Of a DNA stretch of 64,000 bases, positions 45,079-53,271 are shown in pieces; position 1 is the stretch's first letter, and each line of letters begins with the position of its first letter. Made by a program: the position numbers and the translations under genes. Source of the stretch: Legionellales bacterium (lineage in GTDB: Bacteria > Pseudomonadota > Gammaproteobacteria > Berkiellales > Berkiellaceae); contig PANA01000004.1 of NCBI GenBank assembly GCA_002708265.1, forward strand, positions 62,001 through 126,000. Direction: 5' to 3'. The notes beneath the pieces were generated by a model. It was not told where the DNA came from, searched no databases, and was given only the letters and a program-made list of their open reading frames with translations.

Positions 45079-45553
45079 AATAGCTAGTATAAAGTTAGCG
45101 TTGGTACAGATTGCGTCGACCCTTCCTTAAGATTGTGGAGGCAGCAGTAGTTGATTTTGCCTCCATAACGCTCATATTTAAAGGACGATGAGTTTGAATT
45201 AGATTGTGCCCTATCTAGCTCAATGACCAGGGTGGGCTACAAAATATCTAACAGGCGAACTTTGTCTTAAGGGTTACAATGCAGTTTTCAGTATTATTTC
45301 TATGATGGCACTACTGTCCGTGTTGTAGAAACGCCTTTCAAGATATAACTATATGTGCAATATATCCCCTTATGGGACTCCCTCAGCTATAAGTATTTGT
45401 AAAAAAGATGTGTCTCTCTATTCCTTAGTGGATATAACAGCTTGCAAACAGTATTTGTTCTTGGGGTATTGTTGTGTATATGCACTTTTATGCCTTAAGA
45501 AAAATTATACACCTGCCGTTATTAGGTAAGAATTGAAATTATAGGCAGCAATC
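45079..45553. other. AT-rich intergenic region
   Basis: 475 bases without a recognised gene. A perfect 8-bp inverted repeat, TGGAGGCA (45136-45143) and TGCCTCCA (45158-45165), lies about 60 bases after the barrel gene and may end its transcript. A short open piece around 45271-45348 reads QYYFYDGTTVRVVETPFKI before a stop, possibly a gene fragment but too short to call. Confidence 0.45.
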
Positions 45554-46729
45554 ATGTCAAAATTACTAAAAGTGCTTAAGGGAAATATTGATAGCTCTGA
45601 CTTTATATTAATATGTATCGAGTTTCTTTTTGAGAAGGTGTCCAATAATGTTAACGACCAGTTAAAGGATGTGATTGATGCCTATCATACAATGGATTAT
45701 GACTCTGCAATTAGAAAAATAGGTGAGTTAATAGAATGTAAAGAAAATTTCAGGGATTATGAAACTTTTGAAGATGAATTTTCTGAAATAAGAAAGCTTT
45801 TGAAAACAACAAGTTTTAAAAAGAATGATGATCCATTGAATTGTAAAAGTCGTCGACTGTATGAGGTCAGAGTTTCATCACTCTGGCTTTCTGATCTCAG
45901 TGGAGAATATTTAAAAAGTATGTGGTTATTTAGCCAATTCCTAGAAAGCTTTGATCCTCTTCAGCATAAGGCACTTAAGACTGTAAAGTCGGAAGGTGAT
46001 ATATCGATGATATTTATCGATATGAAGCTTATTGGTGAGGCTTCGTACAATGAAGAGCTTATAAGGTCTTGTCGAGAGCTTAGATTGACTCAACCATTTA
46101 AAGACAGAGGTCCTGTTCAAGAGGCTGTTGATTCATTAAGCCCCCCAAACTTTCGAGCTCGTCATAGGATACCTTCAATCTATTTGAATAATGAGCCAAA
46201 GAAAACTTTTCCGGATATTTTCAGCTTAACATCTAAAAAAGGCTTTTCTCAATTGAACTCGCAGGCGCCATTCGTAAACTCTATATCTGGTACTACGTAT
46301 GAGTTTTGTGTTTTTGCGAAGCACTTTGCACGATATTTAAAAGATAAATACTCTTTAGAGCAGACTCAAACACACCTTAATAATGTAGCTAAAGTAATGT
46401 CAAATTTTATGATGAAAAATGGATATCATAGCATGTTCGAGGTTGTAAAAGTTTTTGAGCAACCTGCTGTAAAAGAATTCCTAGAAAGAAGTAATGTTGT
46501 GATTGATCTAAAGGACTCTATATACCTGATGCCAGTTTTAGAAGCGGCAGAATACAGCAGGCTCGTTACAATTATGGAAAACATGAATGTTGAAATTAAT
46601 GAAAGGGCCGGATTAGATGATGGCTTGGAGAAAATGCAACAAAGCTATGACAGCGGCTATTCATCCGATGAAGATAAAAGCCCAGATAGAGCTTGTTATA
46701 ATAAAAATATAAAGAAGAGCAAAAGATAA
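45554..46729 (+). CDS. Orphan effector-like protein, 391 aa
   Basis: Not recognised. A soluble, helical, Lys/Glu/Ser/Leu-rich protein with low-GC codon use like its surroundings. No signal peptide or membrane span. The N-terminal 90 residues form a compact helical, acidic domain; the middle contains LSPPNFRARHRIPSIYLNN; the end is acidic then basic (YDSGYSSDEDKSP, NIKKSKR). Such a combination (large orphan, no homology by eye, charged C-terminus, isolated in AT-rich DNA) is common among secreted effectors, but no secretion signal can be shown. It stands alone with long flanks on both sides. Confidence 0.65.
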   Translation: MSKLLKVLKGNIDSSDFILICIEFLFEKVSNNVNDQLKDVIDAYHTMDYDSAIRKIGELIECKENFRDYETFEDEFSEIRKLLKTTSFKKNDDPLNCKSRRLYEVRVSSLWLSDLSGEYLKSMWLFSQFLESFDPLQHKALKTVKSEGDISMIFIDMKLIGEASYNEELIRSCRELRLTQPFKDRGPVQEAVDSLSPPNFRARHRIPSIYLNNEPKKTFPDIFSLTSKKGFSQLNSQAPFVNSISGTTYEFCVFAKHFARYLKDKYSLEQTQTHLNNVAKVMSNFMMKNGYHSMFEVVKVFEQPAVKEFLERSNVVIDLKDSIYLMPVLEAAEYSRLVTIMENMNVEINERAGLDDGLEKMQQSYDSGYSSDEDKSPDRACYNKNIKKSKR

Positions 46730-47147
46730 TATTTGTTCAAGATCATATAAGTTAGGGTAATATTTTTGAAACTTGAAAAAATGTAATTGCGCGCAATATT
46801 TAGCGCCTTAAATCAAGCCCCATTCAAGTAAACACCAGAATTCCGCTTGAAGCGAGCGGGTTCATACCTCATAAGCTGCTTAATCATCAGAGTAGATGAG
46901 GTCAGAGCAGGCCTTTAGCGTTATAAGCCCTATAAACCTTGGTTGAGGCTTATAGATTTAATTGCAATATCTGTTAGTGACGCTGAGGGAACCCCATTGT
47001 TCAGCGCGATGTGCCTAACAAACTTCCCCTTATTTAGAGTTGGCTATCATGGAATCTTGATGGTTTTTAATAGAAGCATTGTAGAAGAAAAAACTTGTTT
47101 TATAGGGTTATAGGATACTCTATGTATGGTGTTGTTGGATTTAAATT
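46730..47147. other. Intergenic region at the 3' end of ssrA
   Basis: 418 bases without a gene. It includes an 8-bp inverted repeat, TATAAGCC (46922-46929) and GGCTTATA (46947-46954), with a 17-base loop. The tmRNA transcript must end here on the minus strand, but no clear hairpin plus T run is seen. No copy of the tmRNA 3' end was noticed in this stretch. Confidence 0.45.
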
Positions 47148-47509
47148 TGGTGGAGGCGGCGGGAATCGAACCCGCGTCCGCAAATCCTCCCTGCAAGGGT
47201 CTACATGTTTAGTTAGACCTAATTTTAACCGCGCTGCACTCGGTCTAACTCAGTACAGCGAAGCGATCCCCTTAATATTTCACATCAGCGGCCAGGGAAC
47301 ACACCAATGCTATCTTGTGTAATCGACAGCTGATTCCTTTGGCACAAGCACCGCTGGGCAGCTGGAAGGGGTTTATGCTGCTAGCATTCCCTCTTCAATG
47401 GTGTCATCGTTTGCACTTATGACGTTTGTAGCTAAGTTTTACGAGATTAAGCAACATGCTCGACATGCACCTTGGAGTTCGCAACCCACGTCGAAGCCAG
47501 GTCGCCCCC
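47148..47509 (-). ncRNA. ssrA: Transfer-messenger RNA (tmRNA)
   Basis: Rescues stalled ribosomes and tags the nascent chain for proteolysis. The 5' end GGGGGCG pairs over seven bases with CGCCTCC just before the 3' ACCA, and the T-arm GGTTCGATTCCC is perfect. The tag frame, read on the minus strand, is GCA AAC GAT GAC ACC ATT GAA GAG GGA ATG CTA GCA GCA TAA, giving ANDDTIEEGMLAA. It keeps the AND start and LAA end but is 13 residues instead of 10. The length of 362 nt is typical. It lies 46 bases downstream of smpB on the same strand, with its own likely promoter in the gap. Confidence 0.97.
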
Positions 47510-47517
47510 AAGACTTG

Positions 47518-47546
47518 AGTTTAAAAGGTAATACCTAAGTTTGCAA
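47518..47546 (-). promoter_or_regulatory. Candidate sigma-70 promoter of ssrA
   Basis: On the minus strand TTGCAA (47546-47541) and TAAACT (47523-47518) are 17 bases apart, and the mature 5' G of tmRNA is 9 bases further on. Each box matches consensus at 4 of 6 positions. Confidence 0.6.
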
Positions 47547-47555
47547 TCGCACTGG

Positions 47556-48029
47556 TTAAGATTTCATGCGTTTTAGGCGTTCTTTATCTCTTGCCCAGTC
47601 TTTTTCTTTAATTGACTGTCGTTTGTCGTGCTTTTTCTTACCTTTGGCAAGTGCAATTTCACACTTTACCAGCCCACGCTTCCAATACAGCTTCAAAGGG
47701 ACGACCGTTAGGCCTTTTTGCTCTATGGCACCACGAAGTCGATTAAGCTCTTTTCGGGATAATAGAAGCTTTCGAGTTCTGTCCGGATCGGCATTAACAT
47801 GGGTTGAGGCTGAGTTGAGAGGGACAAACTGAGACCCGATAATCCAGGCTTCGCCATTTTTAAACAATACGTGGCTTTGAGAAATATGAGCCTTTCCAGC
47901 TCGAATGCTTTTCAGCTCCCACCCCTGCAGCACAACGCCCGCCTCAAAAGTTTCCTCAAAAGCGTAGTCAAAGCTTGCTCGACGGTTTCGGGCAATGGTG
48001 TTATCAGAGATTGCCTTCTTCTTAGCCAT
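47556..48029 (-). CDS. smpB: SsrA-binding protein SmpB
   Basis: Binds tmRNA and delivers it to stalled ribosomes. 157 aa (E. coli 160). N-terminal [20 protein letters not shown], then [14 protein letters not shown], and the basic C-terminal tail ([20 protein letters not shown]) that enters the mRNA channel. It is directly upstream of ssrA on the same strand, the functional partner, which confirms the call. Confidence 0.97.
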   Translation of the reverse strand: MAKKKAISDNTIARNRRASFDYAFEETFEAGVVLQGWELKSIRAGKAHISQSHVLFKNGEAWIIGSQFVPLNSASTHVNADPDRTRKLLLSRKELNRLRGAIEQKGLTVVPLKLYWKRGLVKCEIALAKGKKKHDKRQSIKEKDWARDKERLKRMKS

Positions 48030-48275
48030 ATCTTCTAAATTGCAAAGTTCGGTAAAATCAGTAAAAGTGGGTACTAAAACCCATTAAATGAAGATACTAA
48101 CTTAGAAACTCTAGAAAGTGAAGCAAAAAAGCATTTTCTCGGTAGCCACTTGAGGGGCAAACAAGATGATTAAAGGGGGAGGCTGAGCCGATAGGCTTTG
48201 GATGATTTTAGAGGGCAATAATTGTTAGACTCACTATACATAGGATATTTAAAATATCTATAGGAGACAGCAGTG

Positions 48276-48977
48276 ATGAGCAGTATTGGTTTAAAAATTG
48301 CAGCACCAGAAGTGCTTGATATTCCTATTGTTGAGTCTGGTGAAAAGTTAGTTGATATGCGACAAAACCCCTTCATCTTAACGGATAACCGATATCATGT
48401 TGCATGCTTGAATACCTATAGTGAAGAGCATGGATATGTCCGAGAAACTGTCGCTAAAATGTTGGAAGCTGCTCAGTTGAAAATGCCCAACGGATGGCAG
48501 CTAAAACTGATTGAAGGCTTCAGAAGTTCAAGGTTGCAATCTCTACTGTTTGACACTGTCTTTAAGTATCAGGCTGAGTCTCAACCAGAATTAACAGAGG
48601 ACCAGATTTTTGATAGATGTTTAGAAATGGTCTCACCAATCATCAATGCCGATGGAAGTAACAATGTTCCTCCACACTGTACGGGAGCAGCAGTAGATAT
48701 TAAGGTTTTTGATAAAAATGGTATTGAAGTCAATTTGGGGCAGTTTCCTGAGGAAGACCTCTCTTTGCCTCCTGAGTCTTTCCGTACATATTCAAAAACT
48801 GTACCTGAAGAACAGCAGTTCAATAGGGCACTGTTGTGTGAACTGATGGAATCGGTTGGTTTTGTTAATTATCCGTATGAATGGTGGCACTTTTCATATG
48901 GTGATAGATATTGGGCATATAGCAAACAAATACCAAAAGCGCTCTACTCAGCTCAACATGAGCGAAATGAAGGTTAA
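48276..48977 (+). CDS. VanX/DdpX-type D-alanyl-D-alanine dipeptidase
   Basis: Zinc dipeptidase of peptidase family M15D. 233 aa from ATG 48276 (AGGAG nine bases upstream; a GTG one codon earlier also fits). The zinc and catalytic motifs are PHCTGAAVDIKV (SxHxxGxAxD type) and YEWWHFSYGD; GFRSSRLQ carries the conserved Arg. In vancomycin-resistant cells VanX cleaves D-Ala-D-Ala, but no vanH, vanA or regulator is present, so wall-peptide recycling or use of D-Ala-D-Ala as a nutrient is more likely. No signal peptide, so it is cytoplasmic. Confidence 0.88.
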   Translation: MSSIGLKIAAPEVLDIPIVESGEKLVDMRQNPFILTDNRYHVACLNTYSEEHGYVRETVAKMLEAAQLKMPNGWQLKLIEGFRSSRLQSLLFDTVFKYQAESQPELTEDQIFDRCLEMVSPIINADGSNNVPPHCTGAAVDIKVFDKNGIEVNLGQFPEEDLSLPPESFRTYSKTVPEEQQFNRALLCELMESVGFVNYPYEWWHFSYGDRYWAYSKQIPKALYSAQHERNEG

Positions 48978-49032
48978 GACTTGTATTTCGAGTATGCTAG
49001 AATTGTGAAAATAATGATTTCTGGAGCTCTCA

Positions 49033-49470
49033 ATGCGACAAATAAAGACTGTTGAGTCTGTGCCATATTCTGCAAGTGAAATGTATGCCTTAATCAACGA
49101 TGTAGAGTCATACCCAAGCTATATTCCATGGTGCCCTAAAACTCAAGTTGTAAGCACTGGGCCCAATGAAATGGTAGCGAAGCTATACGCTCAGAAAGGG
49201 CCTGTTACACAATCATTTACTACTCGTAATATTTTGGTTGAAAACCAGTCGGTTTCAATGCATTTAGTTGAAGGGCCTTTTAAGCATTTGAAAGGAGAGT
49301 GGACGCTCACACCTCAAAGCGCTACAAGTTGCGTCGTTGATTTTGAAATTGAGTTCGAATTTGCTAATCCGATTATGGATGCAATGGCTGGGCCTGTTCT
49401 GGAAAAAATGACCGGCAGTTTAGTTGAGCATTTTAAGAATCGTGCTAAGACGCTACACGGAGCAGAGTAA
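49033..49470 (+). CDS. ratA: RatA/CoQ10-type START-domain protein
   Basis: 145 aa. A START-like lipid-binding fold; in E. coli described as a ribosome-association toxin, in other bacteria and mitochondria (Coq10) as a ubiquinone-binding protein. PYSASEMYALINDVESYPSY and the IPWC segment are typical. The stop overlaps the start of ratB by one base (TAATG). The ratA-ratB pair facing bamE and near smpB is the standard gammaproteobacterial arrangement. Confidence 0.93.
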   Translation: MRQIKTVESVPYSASEMYALINDVESYPSYIPWCPKTQVVSTGPNEMVAKLYAQKGPVTQSFTTRNILVENQSVSMHLVEGPFKHLKGEWTLTPQSATSCVVDFEIEFEFANPIMDAMAGPVLEKMTGSLVEHFKNRAKTLHGAE

Positions 49471-49745
49471 TGACATTTGCAGTTGAAGTAATCCTCGCCA
49501 ACCCAGAAGCGCCTATAAAAAAAAGCGTCGAGGTCGACTCAACAACAACTGTACAGGAAGCAGCGATTCAGTCAGCACTGATTGATAGTGACGCATTAGC
49601 TCAAGTGGTTCCCTCCCGTTATGGCAAACTTTGCCAGTGGGAGGATACACTAAACCGTGATGATCGAATCGAACTCACTTTCTCAGTTCGCCAAGAGGCG
49701 ACTGAAAGGCGCTTCAATAAGGTTAAGAGTCAAAAAGGTCGCTGA
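49470..49745 (+). CDS. ratB: RatB/RnfH family ubiquitin-like protein
   Basis: 91 aa, ubiquitin-like (beta-grasp) fold. VEVILANPE, the LIDSDAL segment and ILP-like RDDRIELTFSV near the end match RnfH. Function unclear; encoded with RatA. Its 3' end overlaps bamE by 23 bases in the convergent direction. Confidence 0.9.
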   Translation: MTFAVEVILANPEAPIKKSVEVDSTTTVQEAAIQSALIDSDALAQVVPSRYGKLCQWEDTLNRDDRIELTFSVRQEATERRFNKVKSQKGR

Positions 49746-50061
49746 TTTCAGTTTTTACATCAATCACTTCATCGCCATCGAACTGAACTAGCACATGTTT
49801 TTGCTCTACATGCCCAAAACGGTGATCTGCTCTATAGGCGTAGACCCACTGATTAGGATGAAATGGCGTACGTAAGACAGGGTCGCCCATAATTGCTCTA
49901 ACTTGTTCTTTGTCCATACCAGTAGACAATTGGGCCACCATATCACCGGTGAAGATGTTTCCTTGCTCAATAGTCTCAAGGTGCATCAGCTGGTTCATTT
50001 GACAGCCAGATAATGCAAATATGAGAATAGGCGCAGCGGTAAGTAATTTGGTTAAATTCAT
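49723..50061 (-). CDS. bamE: Outer membrane assembly lipoprotein BamE
   Basis: Lipoprotein of the beta-barrel assembly machine. 112 aa. Signal peptide with lipobox LSGC, the Cys near residue 20 being the lipid anchor. QGNIFTGDMVAQLSTGMDKEQV and DPVLRTPFHPNQWVYAYR match BamE. It is divergent from fur, a common pairing, and its 3' end overlaps ratB by 23 bases. Confidence 0.95.
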   Translation of the reverse strand: MNLTKLLTAAPILIFALSGCQMNQLMHLETIEQGNIFTGDMVAQLSTGMDKEQVRAIMGDPVLRTPFHPNQWVYAYRADHRFGHVEQKHVLVQFDGDEVIDVKTEISDLFDS

Positions 50062-50160
50062 AACTTTACAGGATTGCTTAAAAACAGCTTGAAGGCTACC
50101 ATTGTGCTGTACTTGGTGGCAAGTCTATCGTTAAAAAACAGATATACCTAAGGGGATAGG

Positions 50161-50610
50161 GTGAGTAATAAAAAACTCGATAAGGTGCAATTAAGAAATG
50201 TCGGCCTTAAAGTGACACTACCTAGACTTAAAATACTCCAAATCCTCGAGGAAGCAAATCCCCGTCATATCAGCGCAGAGGACGTCTATAAAAGCCTTTT
50301 GTCTACCGGAGATAATGTCGGCCTTGCGACTGTGTACCGAGTTTTGACTCAGTTTGAGTCAGCCGGGCTGGTTATAAAGCATACCTTCACAGATGGGCAT
50401 GCTGTATTTGAGTTAAATGAGCAAGAACATCATGATCACTTAGTATGTACTCAATGCAATAAGGTGATTGAGTTTGTCGATCCTGAGATTGAGAAGCGGC
50501 AGGAGCTGATTGCGAAAGAGCACCAATTTGAAATTACCGATCATAACCTCTATATCTATGGAGTGTGTGGCCGATGTCAAAATGGAACAGATGCGCTTTC
50601 AGACGAGTGA
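50161..50610 (+). CDS. fur: Ferric uptake regulator Fur
   Basis: Iron-responsive repressor. 149 aa (E. coli 148). The start is GTG 50161, with AAGGGGA upstream. N-terminal winged helix (LRNVGLKVTLPRLKIL, ATVYRVLTQFE), then the metal-binding HHDHLVCTQC and a second Cys pair in YGVCGRC. Its 3' end overlaps convergent recN by 12 bases. It would be the regulator for any Fur box in this window. Confidence 0.97.
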   Translation: MSNKKLDKVQLRNVGLKVTLPRLKILQILEEANPRHISAEDVYKSLLSTGDNVGLATVYRVLTQFESAGLVIKHTFTDGHAVFELNEQEHHDHLVCTQCNKVIEFVDPEIEKRQELIAKEHQFEITDHNLYIYGVCGRCQNGTDALSDE

Positions 50611-52263
50611 CGCTTGTTCTAGTAGTGTTTTAGCATGTGCCTTAGCTTGTTTATTGTCAGCTCTCCCGCCAAGCATGAGAGCTAGGGCTTCAATACTTTC
50701 ATTTTGATCTAATAGCTCAATTTTAAATTGTGTTTTTTGTTCTTGTATGTGTTTCGATATTCGATAATGGTGATCAGCAAAAGCAGCTACTTGAGGTAAA
50801 TGAGTAACACAAAGTACCTGACAATTCTGAGCTAAAGTCTTTATAGTGCTCCCAACTGTGATGCCTGTTTGGCCCCCAATACCAACATCTACTTCATCAA
50901 ATATCAACGTAGCGCCGTTTAGATGCTCTGCTGTTAATGCTTCAATAGCTAAAGCTACTCGTGATAACTCACCTCCGGAAGCAATTTTTGCTAAGGGAAG
51001 TAACGGTTGCTCAGGGTTTGTCTGAATACAAAAGAGTATTTTATCAAGTCCGTTGAGGTGTGGTTTATTGTTTGTCTCAAAATTAACAGAAATTGAAAAT
51101 TCTGCAGCAGACATTCCAAGAGGTTGAAGTCGCTGAGTGATTTGTTTGCTCACACTCAATGCCGTCTCTTGCCTTTTCTGGGATAACTTCTTTGCGTGTA
51201 TACGATAGCTCTCTTCTGATTTGGTGATCTCGTCATCAATCCCTGCCAACGTATGGGATAAGTTTTCTAGTTGAGAAAGTGATTTCGAGAGTTCTAAAGA
51301 GTGCTCGTATAAAGCAGCAGGTGATACATGGTGCTTACGAGCGACCTCATATATTTGCGAGAGTCGAGACTCAACTTCATGTAAAGCTTCAGGGTCTGAT
51401 TCAAAGTGATCTATTTGATCTTTAAGAGTGTCAATCGCTTCAGATAAGTTGATTTTAGCGCTATCAATTAAACTGCTTAAATTAGGCAGTTCCAAAGGAG
51501 AAACGGTAGAGTCAACCAGATGTAATGCATTTAAGACGGCCAATCCATCATCACTTTCAAGTAACGAAAGTGCTTTCTCACACGCCTGTTGATGTGAGGT
51601 GGCATTAGCTAGCCGCTTGTGTTGCTGGGAAAGTTGTTCCCATTCTTCTTCAGACAGATTTAGCGCATTCAGCTCTTGAACCTGATAGCGGAGTAAAGCT
51701 ATTTCGCCTGATTGCCCAGATTTTTTCTCTAAGGCTTCTTTTTCTTTACAAAGCTTTAGCCATAATTCATAGGCTTCGTTTGTTTTACATAGTACATCTT
51801 GTGTTTGTGCTAAAGCATCTAGTAAACGTATTTGTTCATCTGTTTTTAAGAGTGCTTGATGCTGATGTTGACCATGCATTTGCAAAACCAATGAAGATAG
51901 TCCCTTCATTTGATTCAGTGTAATTGGCTGTCCATTCAGTGTGCATTTTGAGCGTCCTGCTGATGAAAGCAGGCGTGAGAGGGTAATGATATCGCTAGAA
52001 ACTAAACCAAAGCCTTCCTCAACAAGCCACTGTTTAGCAGCAACTAACTTAGATAAATTAATACTTAATTTTATTTCAGCTGAGTCTGTTTTTGGCTTAA
52101 CAAAGTGACTCTCTGCTTTTGCGCCAAAAGCTAATCTAATAGCCGATAATATAACACTTTTACCACTACCTGTTTCACCAGTAATAACAGAAAAGCCATT
52201 CTTAAGGTGAATGGTCGCCTCATCAACAATAATAAAATTTTTGACGTAAAGTGTCGTTAGCAT
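50599..52263 (-). CDS. recN: DNA repair protein RecN
   Basis: SMC-like ATPase acting on double-strand breaks. 554 aa (E. coli 553). Walker A GETGSGKSV in the N-terminus, long coiled-coil arms, and a C-terminal signature LASGGELSRVALAIE followed by FDEVDVGIGG. GGGAGA precedes the ATG. It is 10 bases downstream of nadK. A LexA box would be expected upstream of an SOS gene; none is evident in the 10-base gap, so any would lie before nadK. Confidence 0.97.
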   Translation of the reverse strand: MLTTLYVKNFIIVDEATIHLKNGFSVITGETGSGKSVILSAIRLAFGAKAESHFVKPKTDSAEIKLSINLSKLVAAKQWLVEEGFGLVSSDIITLSRLLSSAGRSKCTLNGQPITLNQMKGLSSLVLQMHGQHQHQALLKTDEQIRLLDALAQTQDVLCKTNEAYELWLKLCKEKEALEKKSGQSGEIALLRYQVQELNALNLSEEEWEQLSQQHKRLANATSHQQACEKALSLLESDDGLAVLNALHLVDSTVSPLELPNLSSLIDSAKINLSEAIDTLKDQIDHFESDPEALHEVESRLSQIYEVARKHHVSPAALYEHSLELSKSLSQLENLSHTLAGIDDEITKSEESYRIHAKKLSQKRQETALSVSKQITQRLQPLGMSAAEFSISVNFETNNKPHLNGLDKILFCIQTNPEQPLLPLAKIASGGELSRVALAIEALTAEHLNGATLIFDEVDVGIGGQTGITVGSTIKTLAQNCQVLCVTHLPQVAAFADHHYRISKHIQEQKTQFKIELLDQNESIEALALMLGGRADNKQAKAHAKTLLEQASLV

Positions 52264-52273
52264 CTGACTCTCC

Positions 52274-53152
52274 CTAACGCTCTAAACCCCATCCTAGCTT
52301 GTTCCGTAAAACCTTATAAAAGGAATGGTCTTTAGGATGGATTAACGTTAATGCTTTTTCGTAGCGTTTAATTGAGACATAGTCTCCAATTGCAGTCGCT
52401 AAAGATAACTGGCCATCACAACTGACATGAGGCAGGTGATCAGTACTGGGACTAATTCTTAACTCAACGTGTGATGAACCATTAATTACAATCGGGCGAT
52501 TACTTAAAGTATGAGGGTGCATTGGCACTAACAAAAGTGCGTCAAGGGTTGGATAAATAATCGGCCCACCTCCTGATAAGGAGTAGGCTGTAGAGCCAGT
52601 TGGTGTCGAAGCTATAAGACCATCAGATCTTTGCTTATAAACAAATTCTCCATCTATCCAAACTTCAAACTCAATCATTCGGGCTATTTTGCCTGAGTAC
52701 AAAACAACATCGTTTAAAGCTTTTCCGCCTGGTATGAGTTCTCCTTGGCGGATTAAATTTGCTTCGAGCAAAAACCTTTTTTCAGTTTGAAACTCACCAC
52801 TCAATACATGTGAGAGCTGAGTGGAAAGGAGTTGGGGATTGATATCGGTTAAAAAGCCAAGCCGACCTCGGTTGATTCCTAAGACCGGTTTGTCTGACTC
52901 CACTGCCCAACGAGCTACCGACAGCAAACTGCCATCCCCCCCCACGACAATTAGCAGGTCATGTTTTTTGACGAGTTGCTCTGCTGGGTAAGAAGGCAAA
53001 TCAGTCAGATTTAATTGTTGACTAGCTTCATCCTCTATACCAATCGTCGCCTTTAAAGACTGAAGATAAGTAATTAACTCAACTACAGTGTCACTAATGT
53101 TGGGAACACTTGGTTTAGCAAAGATACCAATTTTTTTGAATTTAAGTTCCAT
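52274..53152 (-). CDS. nadK: NAD kinase
   Basis: Phosphorylates NAD to NADP. 292 aa, the same as E. coli. GGDGS, NRGRLGFLTDI, and the NE-like LNDVV plus GSTAYSLSGGGPII motifs are intact. It is transcribed together with recN. A 120-base gap separates its start from divergent hrcA; in it AGCGATATCGCT is a 12-base palindrome near 53172. Confidence 0.97.
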   Translation of the reverse strand: MELKFKKIGIFAKPSVPNISDTVVELITYLQSLKATIGIEDEASQQLNLTDLPSYPAEQLVKKHDLLIVVGGDGSLLSVARWAVESDKPVLGINRGRLGFLTDINPQLLSTQLSHVLSGEFQTEKRFLLEANLIRQGELIPGGKALNDVVLYSGKIARMIEFEVWIDGEFVYKQRSDGLIASTPTGSTAYSLSGGGPIIYPTLDALLLVPMHPHTLSNRPIVINGSSHVELRISPSTDHLPHVSCDGQLSLATAIGDYVSIKRYEKALTLIHPKDHSFYKVLRNKLGWGLER

Positions 53153-53271
53153 AACTTACATGAATCCTTTAAGCGATATCGCTAGTATAACAGGCTCTGC
53201 AGAGGTTCGTATTTAGTCCTAAGAAATGATAGGATACCTTTGGGTTAGTTAGGTTAAGTACAGCTTATATT

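Noticed and set aside
45271-45348. Short coding-like piece reading QYYFYDGTTVRVVETPFKI
   Set aside because: Only about 25 codons between stops; too short to separate from chance in AT-rich DNA, so noted under the intergenic region only.
42640-47147. Integrase, transposase or attachment-site duplicates for a mobile element
   Set aside because: No recombinase motif in any frame and no second copy of the ssrA 3' sequence noticed; the island idea rests on composition and position alone.
47095-47322. 75-codon frame over the tmRNA 3' part
   Set aside because: It is antisense to tmRNA structure (T-arm and acceptor stem), which fully explains the sequence.
48276-48977. Vancomycin-resistance cluster around the VanX-type gene
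   Set aside because: No vanH, vanA or two-component genes lie nearby; a lone M15D dipeptidase is widespread in bacteria without resistance.
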